Below, one piece after another: positions 25,401 through 38,710 of a stretch of DNA of 64,000 bases. The stretch comes from Pipra filicauda. Taxonomy: Eukaryota > Chordata > Aves > Passeriformes > Pipridae. The DNA lies in NCBI RefSeq assembly GCF_003945595.2, contig NW_024104379.1, positions 310,001 through 374,000 of the forward strand, written 5' to 3'. The notes under the pieces are model-generated. The model was not told the origin of the DNA, made no database searches, and saw nothing but the letters and a program-made list of their open reading frames with translations. The translations under genes were made by a program, and so were the position numbers. Position 1 is the stretch's first letter. Every line of letters begins with the position of its first letter.

Positions 25401-26214
25401 GCCTCTGAAGAAAGTTTATGCCCCAGGCTGGATAGGCAAGGAACTGGGGCTTCCTGGTGATTTTAACAGTCAATAAATTTTGGATTCTTGCTGCAATTTC
25501 ATGTGAACTACAAGACGTTTTCTTACTTTCTACCAGAATGCAGCAACATGCAGTGAAATGCATTGCTTTTTGGATGTTGAGGCTGCTTCACTGGGATTCT
25601 GAGATTTCAATTTCCCTGATCTTCTCAGATGTGGTGAGACCCATGGTCACCCCAAGCTGAATAAAACACCCTTGGCCTGAGTCAGAATTCAGTTTCAGTT
25701 CTTTTTCTCTGATTCAGTTTCACTGGTGAGTTGGAAATAATAATAATGCATCATAAATCTTAGGTGAAGTCTGAGCTTCCATTACAAAATGTTCTCAGAG
25801 GTTTACCAGTTCTGAAGAACATCACAACCAGCCAATGGGGTGGATCTACTGGAGCATTCATTCATTTCATATGTTTAGACTAGCACGGAAGCTTCTTTTG
25901 CTGTCAAAATGCTGTCAAATCTATCAACATGTTTTTCAATCTGATTCCTTTTCTCTTTGTAAGTCCTACTTATACAACAAATTTCAGCAGCTGGATCCTG
26001 TGGTAGAATGGAATTTTAGAGTTGCTCCATAGGTATTTATAGTCTGGTCATTACCATCTTGTGTACGTGTTTAATCCCTGTATTGCCAGGTTTTGCAATG
26101 GCATAGCACTGACTTTCACCTTCAGTCGTGCTTGTTTATATACATCCCCAAGTCACAGGGCAGGGGGATGTCAATAAAGAAAAGGTCGGTCAGATATTTG
26201 TGTGTGTTATTTAA

Positions 26215-26375
26215 GTGTGAATCAGGAGAACTGGAGCATTCAGGTGGGAAGAGACTTCACAAATTCTCTAGTCCAAGCTACTGCTCAAAGCAGGGTCACC
26301 TGTGAGGCCAGGTCAGTTTGCCCAGGGCTTTACCCAGTTGGGGCCAGGTTTCAGGGATGTCCTGTCCCAGCAGAA
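26215..26375 (-). mobile_element. CR1 LINE fragment, 3' UTR portion, antisense
   Basis: The + strand carries AGGTGGGAAGAGACTTCAC, TCTAGTCCAAGCTACTGCTC, AAAGCAGGGTCACCTG and CAGTTTGCCCAGGGC in order. This is the complement of the 3' part of avian CR1, in which 'ctagtccaacccctgctcaaagcagggtca' is typical. The usual terminal octamer repeat is degraded. CR1 is the dominant LINE of birds and is also common in turtles and crocodiles. The piece is 5'-truncated and non-functional. Confidence 0.75.
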
Positions 26376-28417
26376 CTTCAAATGAATATGGTATATCACT
26401 GTAGAACAGCTATGCCTAAACTCCCAAAGACATTTGTTTTTTTAAAAACTTATACTTCTGTCTGTGTGTATCGCACCTCTAAGACTTATCCCAACTCCTC
26501 ACTCCAGCAGTCCTCAGTGGATACTGATCAAGAACTGAAAATAGCTTCTCTTGGATCTTATATCTCCATAAGTTGTAGGCCCTGCTTGGGCCACATACTT
26601 GTAAGAAAGCCAAAGGAAGGATCTCGTATGACTTTTCCTAGATTGTACATACGAGAGAAAGCAGTCTTTCATCTACCTTATCACAGTAACTAGAAAGTAG
26701 CCAGAGAGTAAGAGATATAGGAAAATGTGATCTGCAGAATCAAGCTCCTTGGGAGCTCACTGTGTGCAAATTGAAGGCTGTGAACCCATGAGAACATCTC
26801 CAATGCCTCTCTGCACCAGTTGGTGAAATCCCACGCACCCTGTTTCTAGTCTCTGCAGTCAAATGCACATGGGGCTCCCCTCTGTCCTGGGGATGAGTGG
26901 ACTCTTTTTTGCAAGCTGCCTCTTAGAGGCTTCTGTGCATGAAACAGGAATTTACTCTTTACTGTTGGTAAAGGGTTAGGCTGGATAAATCACCACATCA
27001 TAACACATTCCCAGAGTACTGGGAGCAGGGGCAGATGTATAAACCCCGTGAAGTTGTCTCTGGTCAGCGTGGATGCTACTGAATTTGAATTGCTGCACAG
27101 AGGTACAATGCCCTGTCAGGAAGAACAGAACAAAAAAAAACCACTCTGAAATCCCATTTATTCAGCTCCTTATTCAGGAAATTGCGCAACAGCTCAGGGA
27201 TTATACAACTCTCATCATGCAGTGCAAAGTGGACTGAAAGTTTTAACAGCAACACCAACCAATTTAGCTGTTTTCGGATTTTTTCCCTAAATGTGACAAG
27301 GGATCACAGTCCCCATATGCCGAGATCATATGCTGTAGGTCTCAGAGCTGCAAAACTGTGTCAGCCAGAGCTGCTCAATAGTTCAATGGTCTATTGGACA
27401 AATGAGAGGATGAGAAACACAGTGAAAGGCAATCTGAGAACACATGAATGTCTGTCAGCCAGCGCCACTGGTCTGGAAAACCCTGGGTTGCAATTAGAAA
27501 CAGTAAGTATTTCATAAAGCAGTATCTCCTACTGTGACACATTAGACAAACACACAAAACAGACTATCCCACTGGATCTATCCTGGTCAGGGCAGTCAAA
27601 CCTGCAGCCAGAGGGACCATTCCAAACTCCAGGCTCCTGGGAGAGGCTGCCCCTCTGGGTGGTACTGCACACTGATGCTCCAGACATGGGGCTGCAAACA
27701 GTTTTGTGTGGACCCCCGTTAACAGCTTGAGCCTCTTATATGATCAGAAACTTCCCCCTCTGTCATAGCAGGGGCTGCACTGGTCACAGACACTGGTCAC
27801 AGGCATCTCTTCTTTATTGTCACCTCTATTAATTCCTTGCACGTATGCATATCAGCGTGCTGTTAATCCCACTTGCCTGGAGCTGACTTCCTAGGCCAGC
27901 TAGGAAATGGGGCTACGTTAGAGATATTTATTCCAAATCTAATGCTGTGCAGCTAGAGGAACCCAGTCATACGGCTTTGCAAATAGCCCTAGATTTTCTT
28001 GCTCTCAGTCACTAGTACCCACCATGGCACAGGGTGTCACTGCACTGAATATGGTAGATGAGCACTTGATGGTTTCTTCATTTTGAAATATATGTGATTC
28101 CCAGGGCTGCTCATCAGCTTTATAGCTGGATTATAATCTATATTTTAGGCATATAATGCTGTACAGTAGCAGGATTTAGCCAAACCTAGATGTGGCAACA
28201 CTGTTATCTCTGTCCTCTCTCTTTTGAACAGTTCATCGGACATTTGCAACATAAGTTTCCAATACCAACTTTACTTACCCGCAGCCATCATTTTGCACTG
28301 CAGCCATTTCAGTGCACACAACATCTGGGATTTAATTCCAGGGCTTCCCCACTCAAGAGTAAAGCCTTTGCATCCACCAAGCTAAAAGAGCTGTTTCACT
28401 GGCTTGGATGGAATTTT

Positions 28418-28447
28418 GTAACTAATAAAACTGTAACTAATAAAAAT
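28418..28447 (+). repeat. 15-bp direct duplication
   Basis: GTAACTAATAAAACT at 28418-28432 is followed at once by GTAACTAATAAAAAT at 28433-28447, with one mismatch. It is a small local slippage product in intron 1. Confidence 0.8.
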
Positions 28448-29834
28448 ACCAGCAAAAGGCATACATTTGGTTGCTTTCACAGTTTGAACGGAGTGAATCA
28501 GAGGCAGTGTGAGCTGCTGCAATGTGTCTCTTTCCCTGTCCTGCCAGTACATAATTCACACAGCTTAAACTATCTTAACTACCACTGGACTCCTCCACAC
28601 TTGCCCCTTGCTGTCCAATAAACAGGATAGCAACGTGGTGCTCCTTAATAGCACCTGTAAGACTATCCTCTGCTACAATAGTAGTATTCCTGAAGCAGCC
28701 AAGAAAAGAAACATGTTTGGACAGACCAATAATTGAGAAACTGGTATATTTCCACCAAGAGAAGGGAGCTATTCATGCCCTCTATCTTTAAGTATTGATT
28801 CTGCATTTTCTTCATCAAAGAGGGATTCTGCGGTTGCAGTCAAACTTCGACCGAGCGTATACACGCACTTGGAGTTAAAAGTGTATGTGACCTGAATTTT
28901 AGAGTAAACCCTAAGATTACCCTTTTAATCAAAACTCAGCTTGGTACATGTCGCACTGTTGGTTAACTCCTGCCATTTGAAGGGACAGGTTATGGTCTGA
29001 TGAGCCTGTTGTCAGGATGTTGTATCTTACTTTGCAAAAAAAATGTAGTTGTCATCAGATGGGTAAGAACATAGGTTTTAGTAAATATCACACAAAATAT
29101 TTGTGTGTGATCATTCAGTTTACTTTAAACAAATTTGCTTCAATTGTGCTCCCACTCCATTTGTCTGCCTTCTGTGACTGTTCCAGCAACATATTTACTG
29201 GCGCGGATTTTCCCGTGAACAGCAACATTTAAGAGAACACGTTCATAAAAAGCAAATGTTGATTCTATAATCAAAAAGTATTTGCTCTGATGAGACACTA
29301 CTATTAATGAGTTAAAGCCACTACCAAATTGTTACCGGAAATTTTTGTCTGAGGGAAACTTAAAATTTACATGTAATAACAAAAGCTGCAAAAGCCTCTG
29401 GTTTTTTGGGCATACTTTTGATATATTCTTTCTTTTGGGGGGGAACTGGAAGCCAAAACATTTTCCATTTCCAGTTGATGGCATAGGATAAAAGTCATTT
29501 AGTGTCTGTGTCCAGTCAGAAAATAACTGAAATTCACATCTCATATACTTAAAGGAATGTTGGCAGAAACAGATTAGCAAACAAGTCAGAGGTTGAATTG
29601 CCCTTGTACTGTCAAAAAAAATGTCAATCAACAGACAAATTAAGGGAAACCATTATTTTTCTCCAAGAATTATTTGAAAACACTCAGGAGAGACTTTTAA
29701 TAGTTTTGAGGGAGTAGGTATCTCCCAAGCTCTTCAAAAGAAATAAAGACTTTCTGTTCATCACACATGGAATTGCAGTTTTACATTACTTTTCAGTCCT
29801 ATATTTTGTAACATTTTTATTGTGTGCTAGAAGA

Positions 29835-30335
29835 ACGCAGACTGGTTTGGGTTCACAGTGGAAAAACACAGGGCTAAAATTTTAAAAAACAATTAAATTT
29901 CCTCTCTTTCAATTTGTACCCATTACTTCTTGTCCTATCACTATAGACCCTGATGAAGAGTCCCTCTCTGGCTTCCCTGTAGGCCACCTTCAAATACTGG
30001 AATGTTGCTATGAGGTCTCCTCGCAACCTTCTCTTCTCCAGGCTGAACAGCCCCAACTTTCTCAGCCTGTCTTTGTAGGGGAGGTGCTCCAGTTCTTAAC
30101 CAACTTTGTGGCCATCCTCTGGACTTTCTCCAACAGTTCTGTGTCTTCCTTATGTTATGGACACCAGAATCATACGCAGTATTCCAGGTGGGGTCTCACA
30201 AGAGCAGAGTAGAGGGGCAGAATCACCTTCCTTGACCTTCTGGCCACACTCCTTTTGAAACAGCCTAGGATTCTGGCCTTGGCTTTCTGGGCTGCGAGCA
30301 CTTATGTTGAGTTTTTCATCAATCATCCCATAACG
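29835..30335 (-). mobile_element. CR1 LINE fragment, antisense
   Basis: The complement of this segment reads as classic avian CR1 3' coding and UTR sequence. It has GGCTGTTCAGCCTGGAGAAG, then GGAGACCTCATAGCAAC, ATTCCAGTATTTGAAGG, GGGACTCTTCATCAGGG and TGATAGGACAAGAAGTAATG. The minus strand still has a 60-codon frame (29874-30056) with the CR1-type string [19 protein letters not shown], but there is no intact reverse transcriptase. The lower-coordinate (3') end fades out at about 29835 without the usual terminal octamer repeats, so it may be 3'-degraded or internally broken. Confidence 0.9.
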
Positions 30336-31294
30336 TATGCAGAACAGGTTTCAAAGAGGGACAGGAAAGTGATATGTATTATTTGAAGTGTTTTATATTA
30401 AGAGGAATTATTCTACCTGTGAAGGAGTTAACTGAGAAAAGCTGGCATAAATCTAGAAAGTTTCTTAGGCAAGAGAGGCTGCAGGTAAGCAGGGACAAGC
30501 CAATGCAGTTATAAAAGTTGTGTGCTTTTGAGGACTATTGACAATAAAGTGGCTGATGGAGCTCACTGAAATTTTTTTACTGAAACACATTTTTTTCTGT
30601 GATTGTCAGTTTGTTGAAGCTGACAGTCGTAGGAAAATACTTTCTAGTTTCAGGGGAAAAGGTTGCTTAGATCTGAGATCACTAGTCAGAAGAAGAGAAA
30701 GAGAAGAGGCAGTCAGAAAAATCAAATAATTAATTAACTCATCTAGAAAACAAGAGATCCAGGGTGAAGTCTTTGCTGGATGAGAAGAATTTTGAAGCAG
30801 TTTCCATCATTTCAATATTAAGCCTAGCTGTTAGACCACCAGTTCTTCTAGGGCAGTGTTGTTTTCTCCCTTCCTCACAGAAAAAAAAACAACTGAAGAG
30901 ATATGTCACAGTACGAGCAGAAGAGTTACTCTGAAACTTCTAAAATACCCTGATGCTTTGCACCATCACATCTCTCCACCACTTAAGGCAGAAAGAAGAC
31001 CCTGAAGCAGCAGTATCCTTATGAATGGAGGTCCCTGGCTCTGATGTCAGAAGTAATGGAGCTCTTTGTGGTCATGATCAGATGGTATACAACTACATTT
31101 TCATAGGTACTCAGTTCTCTGTGCCTCAGCTGAGATATTTTGCACCTACTGTTCTATTCTGTATTGTTCAAAGGTGCTCAAGACCTACTGCTCCCTTTCA
31201 AGTCCTACAGCAAAGCAATTAGGTTAAGTTATTTCAGACTGGGTTCCCAGAAATGAAGATGCATAAAATGAATGAACACATGAAAATATTGGCC

Positions 31295-31425
31295 CTAATA
31301 TATCTGTGACTCAGCTTCTCTGTCCCTACAATGGAGAAAACAATGCTTACTGATATTGCAAAATGCTTTGAGCTCCAGGAGTGAAAAGCAGTATGAATGT
31401 TAAGTATGATTATAATTTTTATTAG
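31295..31425 (+). repeat. MIR-like SINE relic, sense
   Basis: GACTCAGCTTCTCTGTCCCTACAATGG aligns by eye with the MIR core (CTCAGTTTCCCCATCTGTAAAATGG). It is followed by AATGCTTACTGATATTGC, TGCTTTGAGCTCC, GAGTGAAAAGCAGTATGAAT and an AT-rich tail with ATTATAATTTTTATTA, in the normal MIR order. Confidence 0.7.
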
Positions 31426-34400
31426 AAAAAAAATGTTAAAGGATCATTTATCCCCGGGGAGGGGATCCCAGCACAAAAGATGCATCCCTGTCCGAAGAAC
31501 CACTTGAAAGTTGAGCAGTTGCTAAGAAACAAGAGTACCTTCATCACAATGAATACCTCGAGACAGATGAAGTGGGCAACCATTTCACACGGCTGCCATG
31601 AGGTAAAAAAGAAATGGGACCAACATCATTAGCAGAAAGGAGATCATTAGATTTCTGCACTACGGTCTGCATGAACCTACAGAGAAAATGGATGAGGACA
31701 GTCATGTAGGAGAGATAGGAGGGAGCGACTCTCTTAAGTGCTCTACGAAGAATAAGGAGGCTCTGGGTGCTTGTTAAGTGGAACAGCAGTGTCGATGGAG
31801 GAGCCTGAGGACACAGCAGATAATGGTTTCTTTTCAAAGAGCTGAGCAGAGTACCAGAAGCTATGGAATTACTGGAAACAGGAGTAAAGTAAAAAGACGG
31901 AGTAAGGCCTAAATGATGAGAGGTTCCAGGGTCAAGAGAAGTAGTTGTTTTCTTGAGCGACTGAATTATGTCAGATGTTTCCAGGGCTGCAAGAAGAGTA
32001 GGAAGAAAAGCATGAGAAAGGCTCAGGAAAGGGGGGTGTTGAGCCTAAATGACATATATCAGGGAATTCTGTGATTGAAAGATGAAAAAGTATATTGTAC
32101 CTGTCTGGAAAAGGGCTAGGAGGTGAGAACATGGGTGTGCTGGGAAAGGAGCAGTGTCAGAGGAACAGAGAGTAAGGGCTAATACAGCTTAAGAAACAAA
32201 GAAGGATTAGGAACAAGACTATCCTTAATAAACTGCCCTAAGTCTCATGGTGTATATGGAGGAGGGATTCATACTGTTGTTCCTGAAAGTATAATCCAAA
32301 TGATTGAAAATCAGAGACTTGATAAGTCATCCTGAAGAAGATCTTGAAGTGATAGGTTTTGTTTAGTTTTGGGTTTGGTTTTTAATGCAGATGGTGTTGG
32401 ACAGAAATGGAGATTAACACAGCACTGCTGGTATTGCCATAATGGACTGAGAGATGAAAGGAGGGAGCCAGTCAAACTGCAGATGAGCACTAATAGGCAG
32501 ATGAGGAAAATGCTTGAAGGGTTTCAAAAGTTTAGTGTAATCCTGAGATGAAGAGATAACAGGGATTGTTGCAAATTAAGCAAGGCAGCACTGGGTGGGG
32601 AGAGAAAAGTTGGGCTCATCAGGACAAGAGTCCTAGAGATCAGGAAACGGAAGTTGAGAAACTGCATGCCAATAGGTGGGAAGGAAGGTAAAGAAAGAGG
32701 AAGAGGCAGCATGAATAGTCACCAGAGTTGAAGCAATAAATTAAAGACTGCAAGAAGTCTGAAAGATTTGGAAGAAGAGAAAATAGAAGAAATTCACATG
32801 TAGACTGTTGCTTGAGGAGTGAAAGGAGAGATGAGCTGTTAAAAAAATTACATAGGATCTACTCGAGGTTTCAGAGATGGGAGATGGAAATTCTCCCAAA
32901 AGAAGCCATGTTCCTTGCTTATTCTGGTAGTTCTGTCCTGCAGGAACCACCCTTGATAGGACATGACCAAGGGAAGATGCAATAAACAACAGAGACAGTG
33001 GTACGGATCTTCTTTGGAACCTGCAGAGGAATGCTCTACTGCTGGAATTATCCCCTTCATCCACTTCTGGGAAAGTCATGGAAGTCAGGATGTGATCCCA
33101 CTGCTTTCCTCTCTATTGAAATGCATTGCACCCTACGAGCTGTGGGCCACAATGGGAGATCCTCAGTCCCTCGGGGATGTGTTGTTCCGCTGCTGTGGTG
33201 GCCCATCCTACCACTCTTAGACAGCCCTTTCCCAGTGACTGCCTCCCCTTACGAGTTAACACTCTTAATGTGTGGCTGATTGATTAGGTGGAAGCGATAT
33301 AGAGAAAATGCTTTACCAAGCTATTTAGACCAGATCATGAAAGCACAAACCCACTCAATTCTTAGAGCTGGAGAGGCCCAGCAGGACTATAGAGGAGTCC
33401 TAAAACTTGCACTAAAACACCCAGTGTGCAGCAGCTATGTTATCTTTTCCTTACCTGCTGTTCCACTTGTGTCATTCCTTCTTCTTGAATCCCTATGCTG
33501 AATTCTGTAGTCTCCTTCTACATCAAAGTTCAGTTCCTCATTTCAGCTTCAAGGCCTCACGTGGCTCTGTTGGAGCTTGCTCCCTCCTTCCTCTCCCATC
33601 CTCCTCAGTGCTAACTCAGCACATCTACCCCTCTCCGACTCCCCTCCATCACCCTGCAGCAATGACTTTGCTCCTCCTCTCCTGCTGTCCTTTCCTCTCC
33701 TTCCACCGCACAACCTTATTCACCTCCCTCGTGCCTGCCCTCAGGACTCATTTACTGCAGTTAGTCTTCCTGCATAAGTGACTTCCATTTCTCCTATGCC
33801 TTTGGCAAGCTTTGACCCTTCTACTATTAAATTTGTTTACTGTATTATATCTTTAGAATAAGGAATGATTCAGAGATACCCTGCTAAAGCCAGGAGCAAA
33901 CAAGACATGAACAGGCCATAACAGCCTGTGACCTTTCTCAGGCACTTCCTTCCCTCATTCCATCCTGAATGTCTCAAGCCTACTCTTGTCCCCACTGTTT
34001 TCCTGCTGACCTCACCAGAAGCAGGATCCAGGCCCCATAGCTGCTGCCTAATAGCTGCTTAAAGTCTCTTCTGAGGAGATGAGCATCCTCACTTGCCAGT
34101 GTCCCAAAGGCTGTGGTCTTTTTATTATAAAATCCTGGGCACAAAATTCTGCCTGTTCAGCTGCCAGTAAAATGCCGTGTACACATGGTGGCATGTGGAA
34201 ATACATAATAATGTTTAACACTACGAGCAGACATCATTATCAGGGAAAGACTTTCCCCTCCCACTCACCCCTTGTCTATCTGTTTCTTTCCCGTTGTCAA
34301 AATTTAGCATCCTCCACTGAGAGACTCAGTTTTGCTCTGATGCTTGGAAGGCATCCAGTCCCAGCTCACTCGCTTTCCCTGCCAGTCTCCACAGGTATTC

Positions 34401-37400
34401 TGTAGGCTTCCAGCTAGTCAAGAAATGCTCTCTCTTCCCCTCCCCACCTGCAGGGGAATCTCCAAGTGACGGGGTTGTTACAGGATCCCAGTGTTAAGCA
34501 AAATTATTCATTCTTGCTCTAATGTATTAATCGCCTCTGCTCCACAGCACACCATGAAGTGCACTACAGGAAAAGATGAGCCCTTCAATAGGAGTAGAGG
34601 GCAGCCCTGAAGAGACATTTGCACAATCCGTTTGTTATGTCAGGTCAGAGAGGAAACAAGTGGAAAACTTGCACACTTTTAGTTCTAGCTTGGCCAAAAC
34701 TCATTTAGGTGTTCACTAAAAGGGTCTCCAGGAGAGAGAGTTTGGACCAGGGACTAATGCATAGACTGAATTTCATGTTTGAGGTTGACATGACTCTAAT
34801 ATTGGCTTAGCAAAACCAAGGGCGCAGCCTTCCAAGGCTGTGCTGATCAAGAGGTCTTGGTGCACAATGGATCTCAGAGGTAAGTTCTGAAGAAACAGAT
34901 AGATGGACTGAGAGGTGACAACTGTGAGTAGATCTAAATGGACAAGCTGTTCCCCAGGGAAGCTTTTGTTCCCCAGAGAAGAACTGGCCAGCTGTGCCTT
35001 CAGCAGCCACAGCTGTCCCAGCAGGACCCAAAGAGAAGCTGCAAAGATATGCTAAGTAAGGTGCACGGTAGCTGACATGAAGTCAAGTAGACGCAGAGAG
35101 CAGGCTGGAAAAAAATGTAGAAGTACTTTCCTATCCCACAAAACTCTGGATTTAGAAAGCTTCCTGTTCTACACTGGGGTGGAACAAAGATGGTTTTTAA
35201 AGCCTTTTTTTTTTAAATACCAAAACCATGAGTTAGGTGCACTGAAATTGTCAGTAAGCAAATAGCTCAGGTATTCACTTTATTCCCCTGGGCTTCAGAT
35301 GATCAGGTCAAAGACACTATCTCTCTGAGAAATTTTCATTGAAAAATGCTGACCAGCTTCAAGAATGACTTTCAGCAGTGGCTGTGGCACAGACAAAAAA
35401 AGAAGGGATTTACTCATGGAGAGACAAACACACAGTGAGACTGAGATGCTGCCTTTCTTTGATCTTGGCACATTTCTTGTCTGGCAGCTGAGTTCAAAGG
35501 TAAGAGAATGAGGTTAAGATCTAGGATGCAGCACAACTTGTGTTGTTACTTCACAGACTACTGCAGCTACAGCAGTAAATTAGAAACTGAGGAGGTGATT
35601 CCAGTGGAGAACTGGCAATTTTTTCCAAGGAAAAGTGGGCAAATATGGAAGGGATTTGGGTTTTGCTAGTCTTTGGGGGGCAAGCTCTTGTTTATAGACT
35701 TTCAAGCACGGAAGTCTCAGTTCTGAGATGTACATTACTCCTTGTGTGGTGTAGGTGGGGAGGTACAGAGGTACAGTTTGATGTAAGAAGCTCTCATGGG
35801 CTTGTGTCTGGGTAATACAATCCAGACCACAAAGGTGACTTGGTACCTGCTTGGGCATGATTCAAAACCCTGAAACAGCCTTTCATATTTCTAACTGAAT
35901 GTAACTGGACGAGATCACTTTAGAAATAATATTCCCCAGTCTAATATTGTGAGTAAATTTTATCCCAGTATGAATTGCCTCCTCCCTGGGATGCAAGAGT
36001 GATGTAATGTGTAGAGTAGCTGAAAACGCTTCAGAGATTAGCCTTAGCACATAGCTCACACCTACAGACTCTTCTGTAATAAATTAGTGTACTCAATGGA
36101 TGAAAAAATATTGGCGGAGAAGCACGATTTGCAGTCAAGCTTCAAAGGGGTTATTATGACTGAGCAGCAGTACCTGCTCCCCCGTATGCCTTCTCTGGCT
36201 GTGCCACAGGTAGTTTCACACCTCCTTTGCAGCCTCCTCTTCAATCTCCGCTTTCCAAATCATCCCTCCCTCACTGACCTCCTCTCATTTTTCTTGCAGG
36301 TTTTGTTCCTAAATCTAGCACACCTTTCCCCTCTATGCTTCTCTTTTTAAAAGCCAGCATAAACTAACAGGCTACAGTCGTGCACACAACCATAAATGTC
36401 TCATGATCCTGTGCTGCTATAAACTTCCCTTTTCCAAACACCCTGCTGGCACTGTTTCCTTGTTAAATAAGCCCAGTGCTGTGCTTAAGTCTAACTTTTG
36501 TTGTAAGAGCTTCAAGAGAGGGCCAAGTGACTTTGTTTCCTTGTAAATCACTGAGGTACTTGCAACCCTGAGGAAATAACAATAATAAAATTATTAACGT
36601 TCTAATAGCAGCCTCTAAAAGCTAACAGCATTAGCAAGGCTTGGCATTTGTTTTTTGCTCAGCTGCATAAAAAGGGACCTAAAATCAAATCTGTGCAATA
36701 TCTACTTTAACACCTAGTGTTTGATATGGATTATGAGTAAAGCAGCAAGTTAGAAAAGCAGCAGCAGCTCGTTTGGAGACATTGGGAGTCACAGCATAGC
36801 TGTGCTAACACAATTTGATCATACTCATGTGGGCCAGCTACCCTGTGCAGCCCTGTGGGATATAGGCTGTGTTTACCAACATTTTCTGAATTCCAGCAAC
36901 CCAAGTACAAAACAAGCATGATCTGTGTAACAAAGCAAACTCTGTGTCCTGGCTCTTTTAGCACAGAGGGCAATGCTTTCCTACAACTTTCACAGATCGG
37001 TCCAGTTGTTACTCTGGGTATTTGCCTTGCCAGCAATTGCACGAAAACATGAGGGAGATATGAGCCTATAATGTTTTGGAATCCATACATGTAATCCAGA
37101 CAACTCTTCAAATCCCAAATCCTAACATAGCTGGGAAATGTAAGAAACAATATTAATTAATGTTTGAATTCAGAATTCAGGCTGATTGGGAAGGGTGGCA
37201 ATGGAGGCTGTCTCCACCCTGGAGACATTGCCAAAGTAGGGAAATCCCCTTTCTGGGACAGCTGGAGCCCAGTGGCTTACTCCTCAGCTGTCTGTAGGAA
37301 GGGGCTTGCTGTACATCAGCCCCATCTTCCCTCCAGTTTTTTATTCTTTATCGCTTTAGGAACATTTGGGAGGCTTTAGATAGTGTTGTGAGTGAGGTCC

Positions 37401-38569
37401 AGGTCAGGAGTGGATTTACCAGGGGTTAACATCCTACAGAGCTTCAGGACACTCACATTCCCCTCATCCCAGGGTGTTCCCCAGAGCACATTGAGGAATC
37501 TGCTCTGGATTGAGCTTCTCACGAACCACCAGTGCTGCAGGGCAAGATATAGTGGCTGCCAGAGGATATTGCAAAATTGGAAAGGCCTGACCTCTTCCTT
37601 GTGGCTTTAATTTTCTGATTTGTAAGTGGTGCGTTTCAGGGCACAAAGGACACAGTGCAGAGAAGCTCTGTGAGTGCATGGCCCTGCACGTTGCAGCTCA
37701 ACCTGAAGCGCTGCAGTCAGCAGGGCTTTCTGCCAAGGAAATCCTACCCCCAGTTCCCTCCTGGCCATCTCTGGTGGGCTGCCTGAAGGGATAGCAAAAA
37801 TCCCAGAGCATTCTCTGAACAGAGTAAGGGATAACCAATATTCCCTGCCTGGGCAAAGCCGCCTCTGTTCTCCGAGGGCGGGCAAGTGAGAGCTCAGTGA
37901 GCATGTAATGGCTGCCACACTCATCTGTGGAGTCACCTCGCTGGGGGATCTTTCTCAGTGTTGCATGAAGGGCTTTGGGTTCCCTGGGGTAAAAAAGTGC
38001 TAGAGAAAACCCAGCCCTTCCCTTGTTCTATTTCCTCACCTAAAATAGACTCCATACCCATCTCCTGGGCTGGAATAGCCAAAACAGGTTGTGAATCCCC
38101 AGTGGAGCCACTCACTCCAACTCAGGTAACAGTAGAAGGACCCCCAGCTCTCACCTAGAGATCTTGAAAGAGAGCAAGCAGTGCCCACCTCCCCAGTCCT
38201 TTTCCCAGAGGAAGGGAGGGCAATAAAATGAAAGGTGCTCAGGACCAATGGGGGCAGGGTTGCAATTTTCCATGAGAGCTGAGGATATCCCACACCCTGC
38301 TATTCCCCAAAATTTCTACTGCTGGATGTCAATTTTGTTACAGATTTCACAATTCCTACTGCAGGCTGACGATATCGTGTGGGAGAATACAGGAGACTTG
38401 CTGAGACTGCCAACTTGCTAAACACGTGTGATGGGGGGCTCTCCCTTCCTGCATGTGTCTGAGCCTTGGAGGAGAAGGGGGAGGAGAGCTTAAGTGGCAC
38501 AGAAGAAGAGGGAGGATGGATTGAAAGCTGCCTCTGTCATTGACTTGTTCCATTCTTTGGATTATTTCA

Positions 38570-38710
38570 TTATTTCCCTGGGGTTCTTGGGTATTTTTAT
38601 TATTAATAACTAATAAAAACTGCTACATAGTGCTTTGCATCCTGAAGGATCCTAAACCACACCACATACTTCATAAGCTAATTAACAGCTGCAAGCCTAA
38701 TTTCTCTCTT
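38570..38710 (-). repeat. Probable MIR-type 3' end, antisense
   Basis: The + strand has TTATTATTAATAACTAAT, then ATAGTGCTTTGCATCCTGAA, then GGATCCTAAACCACACCAC. This resembles the complement of the MIR-type 3' end (TAATAATA tail, AGCGCTTTTCATC, GGATCTCAAAGCGC). The rest of the element is too diverged to follow. Confidence 0.45.

Noticed and set aside
33420..33780. 114-codon plus-strand frame in pyrimidine-rich intron sequence
   Set aside because: Its Leu/Ser/Pro-rich translation follows from CT-rich composition. No splice pattern or homology supports an exon.
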